The position numbers and the translations under genes were made by a program. A stretch of 64,000 nt of DNA from Anolis sagrei. Lineage: Eukaryota > Chordata > Lepidosauria > Squamata > Anolidae. The stretch is taken from positions 166,148,822 to 166,212,821 of the forward strand of contig NC_090025.1 in NCBI RefSeq assembly GCF_037176765.1, read 5' to 3'. The number at the start of each line of letters is the position of its first letter. The first letter of the stretch is position 1. The notes under the pieces are model-generated. The model had not been told where the DNA came from. It did not search any database and saw only the letters and a program-made list of their open reading frames with translations. Shown piece after piece: positions 31,401 through 37,216 of this stretch.

Positions 31401-34400
31401 AAGGAAAACAGATAATAAAAGTTTTGACTAGCTGATGGTTTCCACTCTACTAAGGTAAGATCAATGTGAAATATAAGGAAAAGAGGGCAAACAAATTCCA
31501 AATTTCTACTCCTAGATGCTCAAGTTTCTTTGAGTGAGAGGATGAAGCTGGTTTTAATTAAGCTGTGAATGTGAGGACCATAAGGTCTGTAGTCCCAGAG
31601 CTTTAAGTAATTTTCTTGTCATAGCAATAATTTGGCCTGTTTAAATATTATTGTCATAGCAATCATTTTAGTCTGTTTAAAATTATATCTGGCCAGGAGC
31701 TGAAGAAGGTTAACCTTTTACTACAACTCCTAGAATTCTCTATATAGCATGGCCACTGGCTATAGTTGTTGGCTGGTTCTGTGGCCCCAAAATAAACTTT
31801 TTCCAAGCTCTAGGCTTAATGGTTTGGACCTACAAGTGTTTTGCTAGTGTCCACTTCTTCTGCTTCTTCTTTTTAACAGTCCTAGCAGAGATGGGGGGTG
31901 GTTCCTTCTTTCTGTGCTACAACTCCCAAAATCCTCCATACAGTATTTGAGGAACTGTAGTCCAAGAAAGGATTTTTCCCCCAAGCTCCGCCTATGATGT
32001 TAACTACTGTCATTCACTCTCTGCCTGGCATTATAGAGTTATCCGGAAAGTAAGGTTATAAGGCATGTAGCTCTTGCAGGAAATTTTTGCAAGGGAAGTT
32101 GGTATTACTGCTGTGTAGCAGGAAGCCAGCGGAAGTGAACAAGCAGTGCCAGTCATCAGTAGCTCATTGACTGGTGTTGTGGTGAAGGTTAGAGATGAGC
32201 ATCCTCATTCCGTTTTCCTCCAAGTGTTAAGTTCACGTTGTAACATGCTACCTAAATGCTAGGGGCATGAATGCTGCTATGATTTACTGCGAAACGTTTA
32301 TAGAGAGGACGTAATGTCAAGACAGCATGTGACAAAATGGGTACAGAATATATTTTGAGACCATGAAGAAACTTCGCAGAGCTATCCTAAACAAACGTCA
32401 TGGGATGCTGATGGTAGGAGTCTTTCTCCTTCATGACAATGCACATCCACACACCGCTCATGCAACACAAGAGTTGTTGACTTCATTTGGTTGGGACGTT
32501 TTAAGCCACCCCTCTCACAGGCCCAATTTCACACCCAGTGACTTTCATCTGTTCATTAAATTGAAGGAACACCTTGGTAGAAAACTTTTCTGACGACAAG
32601 GAGGAGGTGAAAATCGAAGTGATGAACTGGCTGAAAAAGGCGGAGGGAAGCTTCTATGACACAGGCATCAAAAACCCATCCCACGGATGACAAAATGTAT
32701 TGAACTGAATGGTGATTATGTGGGGAAAAATGTAATGCCTATGCTACAATCCCTGTAGGTTTTATTACAATATATTCATTCTTTGTATTTTAAAAAAAGC
32801 CTGTAACCTTACTTTCTGGATAACTCTCATATTTCTCTGTACTGGACTAAGGAAGGAAGATCTGATCTGAGTAGAGAAATTGTTCACATTCTTGGAAATA
32901 CAAACCATTATTGAAGAAGCTGACATTCAGATGGATATCCAGTGACAGCTCTGGTTTGAAAACGAAGGTATTATTCATTCCAAAGATTATAATGTCCTGA
33001 CTTCGGTGACATTCCCACTGTATTTGAGAGCCCACTTTTTGAGAATTGCATGCCACATTTTCAAGTTTCCTGTAAGCATCATAAGAACTTTGTTTTATTT
33101 ATTAATTTAGAAGTAATCCTGTCCTAAAGAACCCACACTAAAGTAGGGAAGATCCATAGTGTTTTGACACCAAAGCCACAGTGCACAGCTAATCTGTGCA
33201 TGATATCTGAATGACCTCTATGGTTAAAACTAACTAAAGCTGGCTGAGTATGCCACCTAAACTGGAAACCATCTTGAGATTAAACATACGTTGCTCATAT
33301 GTCATAAACATCTTTATGGTATCTCCTACACTGAAAAAGTAGGAAAAGGTGCTTTGTTTATATGTTTGTTTATGGGATCCCAACATCCACTAAAGGTAAA
33401 ATTTCTACAGAAATATCTGTGCTGACACCCTTTGGCCTACCAGCCCATCATACAGAAATTTAGTATTTGAAGATCTTCCTGAAAGGGTGAAAACAGAGCT
33501 ACTTCTCACACTATGTAATAATAACACATGGATTCCACTTTGATTGCCATGAGTTTTTAAATCTAATAGACACTAGAATTCTGTGGCATAGAAGTTGAAT
33601 GTCTCTTGACTCAAAGTCTCATGATTCCCAGGGATGGAACCATGGCAGTTTGTAGCATGAAAAAGTCCTGAGAGTGGCTATGTACTGCCTGAGAAAGAAT
33701 GAAGAGAGCACTTTCCATCTAGTCACAAAAAGCGCAAATAAGAGCCTGGCTGGGAATAGTGTCAAGTGCTTCCTGACTAACAGAAGCATTTTAGGAATAG
33801 TTGTTGCCTTGAGGGTTAACCACTATTGGAATTCCTCTACATTCCACGAATATATAAATCCCACTTGTCTAGTTTCCAACAGACCTCACAACTTCTGATG
33901 ATGCCTGCAACAGATGTGGGCAAAACGTCAGGAAAGAATGCTTCTGGAACACAGCCATACAGCTTGGAAAACTCACAACAACCCAAAATTACTATGTTCT
34001 TTTTAATAACAGGGCAAAAGAATATTTAACACAGTGTTAAAGTATGCCCTTTCATAACTGCTCCCTTGTGCATTGACAGAAGAGGAAAAATGGGATTTGG
34101 ATTGTGCCACCCATTTTCTTCATTCTAGCTTCCCTTCACTACACATCTCCACCAGTTGTGAATAAGATGGAGAGTGGGGCTGGTGGTTTTGCTGACACTG
34201 AAGTTAAGGTCAGGGGATAGAAACCACTCCTCTTCTTTCACATTTATGGAGAAGACTTATGAAAAAATACTGTTGTACAGAAGAACAGGAGAAATGATCA
34301 TTGATGTGAGAAATGGAGGGTGATTATTTTGAACTAAAATGTATCGGAATAATCAAAGGGTCGCTATTCTTGTTGATTTGAATTCTCTTTTCTTGTCTTT

Positions 34401-37184
34401 CCTGTGACACTCCTTCCTTTTTTCTTCAGACTAATGTGCAGTTCCTCTTTTGGAGGGGGGGGGAAGCAGAAGTCAGACAAAATAAAGAGCATCATCTTCT
34501 GGAGAAAACCAAGGAGGATTGGTGGCCACTATCAATTTCCTCCTTCCTAAGAAACTTGTGCCTTCATGTTCCCCCATTCCAAAAAGGAAATCTAGTTCTT
34601 TCCTACTCACTGCAATAAAATGTGTGGAAATGGATCATGTACTACCATATATATATATTTTTGTTTGTGTCAGGAGTTGCTCCTGTTGTGAGAGAATTGG
34701 CCGTCTGCAAGGACGTTGCCCAGGGGACGCCCGGATGATTTGATGGTTTTATCATCCTTGTGTGATCTCATATAGATGTACCATGGTGGTGTTTCAGAAG
34801 AGCAATGAATGCACTCCAGCTTTTTCTCTGAAGTGTAAAGGCACTATCTATGATGCCAAATCCATATTGGGGAATAGTACTTTAGACAGCTACTTAAAGC
34901 TCAAATTGAAAAGAGTGTGAGTGTACCATCCCACTGATAAAAGGTAAAGGTAAAGGTTTTCCCCTGACATTAAGTTCAGTTACGTCCGACTCTGGAGGTT
35001 GGTGCTCATCTCCATTTCTAAGCCGAAGAGCCAGCATTTTCCACAGACACCTCCAAGGTCATGTGGCCAGCATGACCATTACCTTCCCGCCGGAGCGGTA
35101 TCTATTGATCTACTCACATTTGCATGTTTTCAAACTGCTAGATTGGCAGAAGCTGGGGCTGACAGCGGGAGCTCATGCCACTCCCCGGATTTGAACCTGT
35201 GACCTTTCCGTCAACAAGTTTAGCAACTCGGCAGTTTAACCCACTGTGCCACCGGAGGCTCCCACTGATATGAAGGCCATTAGCTGTCTTTGATACTGTG
35301 CATGTATAATATATCCTTCACATGATTGCAAACTGTACTTTTTCAAAGTTTGCAAAAAGAAGAAAGATTTATGCATGCACATAAGTCCATGCTCTTCTGC
35401 CTCTCCATTAATGAACATTTACTAAGTGTGCAACTGTTGCATGACACATTTTTCACCAGGTACATGTCACAGGTGTTCTATGGATGAATTCTATATTTTA
35501 CTTCGCTTCTGAGGAATGCATTTTCTAACATCCTCTCCCTTTCACTTTCTACATTCCCAGTAAAATTGGGAGTAAAACTGCAGCACCACCACACTGTCAA
35601 CTGGCTTATATTCCTTTCTCAGGAAGCTGCTTTAGATATCATAAAATTATGCATTAATCTAGATCAGCGTTTCTTAAAATAATGTCAGGTTTCATGGAAT
35701 TATTATGTTAAAATTACCTCAAAAATTTATTCTTGTTTGAGTCATAATCTTTATGGAACCCCTATGACCCTCTCATGCACAATTGTCCAAGTATCCTTTC
35801 CCTTAGGCCCACCATTCTCAGCACACTGCCTAATATATTGCGTTTCTTGAAGCACATGATAAGATGTTGCCTTTCCCAGTTTCTTTGGCAGAACCTGGTT
35901 GGACTGAGATTTGCTTTTTATTTCAACAGTAGCAGTGTCTTCTACTACACTTGGAGTCAGTGGACAGATTTATGAGATACAAGGCATCAGCAGTAGTTTA
36001 AGGCCTCTGCCTTCCCCTCAACATCAGCTGGTTGGTACACCCTGCCATAGGATAAGACCAGTCCTTTCTCTCCATCACCTTTGCATGTTATTCCCCAATA
36101 GATAAGAATTCAGGAACTCACTTATCTTTGTCCTCATAGAGAAGGCTCATGTTGACAAGTCTTCTTGCCTCCTGGTGTTCAAACCAGGTACAGGCTGTAT
36201 ATGAGTCATAATCCGTGGAGCAGTTAAGTGTTTGCATCAATGAGCTTACTGAAAAAGAAACAAAATATTCCTGAGGATTTTAATTGGCATTTCTTCAGCA
36301 GGAGGGAAAGGAGGTGGGAAGGAGGGAAAGCAACAAGAGATAAGGAATTAAAAGTGAATGAGCAATTAATCTCTTCCTTTTTGTTCAGAGTTATGGAATA
36401 TATATATATTTCCCTCCTTCTCAAGTTCAAAATTCTGAAGATTGTTCTGGGGAAGTCCATAAAGATGTGGGTTGTTTTCTTCACTGATACATGTACATAT
36501 CTTTACCTGTTGAGGAAATCTGGGGGTTTTAAGGTTGCAGAAGTTTTTCTGCTTTCTTGGTTAGTTAAAAAAAATCTGAAATTTGCCTAATGGTCAACAT
36601 GGTGTGTGTGTATGTATGTATGCATTCCATCATATCCACACCATTTCCCTGCCCATAAACTATGAGCAGACCAAAGCAGTGTTTGGATATAGATTCATTT
36701 GCATCACAACTCCCAGAATCTACCACCTATTATGGGCACTGGATCATGGAGGTTGTAATAAAATATGTTTTTCCAGCCTTGGACAAAATTTTACATATAT
36801 TTAATAGAAAATAGGCACCATCAAGGTCACTGTGAGTGACTCATACATATAGGTGCATTATGTTGTATCCTTACTGAGCGACTATTTGCATATTTACACA
36901 GGAACAAGCCCCACTATGTTCAGTTGGGCTTATGCGCTGACAAAGACATTTAGAATTTATTTCAATCTCCAACCCACTAGAATTTCACCGTTCACCCTAA
37001 TAACTATATCAATTTCCCTCTCCTTTTTTTCGCAAAATAATGTATTTATTTATTTATGGAATTTGCATTCTGCTTTTCTCCCATGCTTTTAATATGTGTA
37101 TTTATAGAATCTTTACAATTATGATGTGTTTTAAGTAAGTTGTAACCATACTTAAGCCACGAGGAGAGGCAGGTAAGAAATAAA

Positions 37185-37216
<32 letters not shown>

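Noticed and set aside
34944-35262. tRNA gene suggested by A and B box-like sequence
   Set aside because: The boxes belong to the head of a SINE; no intact cloverleaf, and the rest of the SINE follows.
36228-36590. 120-codon + strand ORF overlapping CSF2RB exon 2
   Set aside because: Antisense start over the exon edge and intron; no domain, no splice logic.
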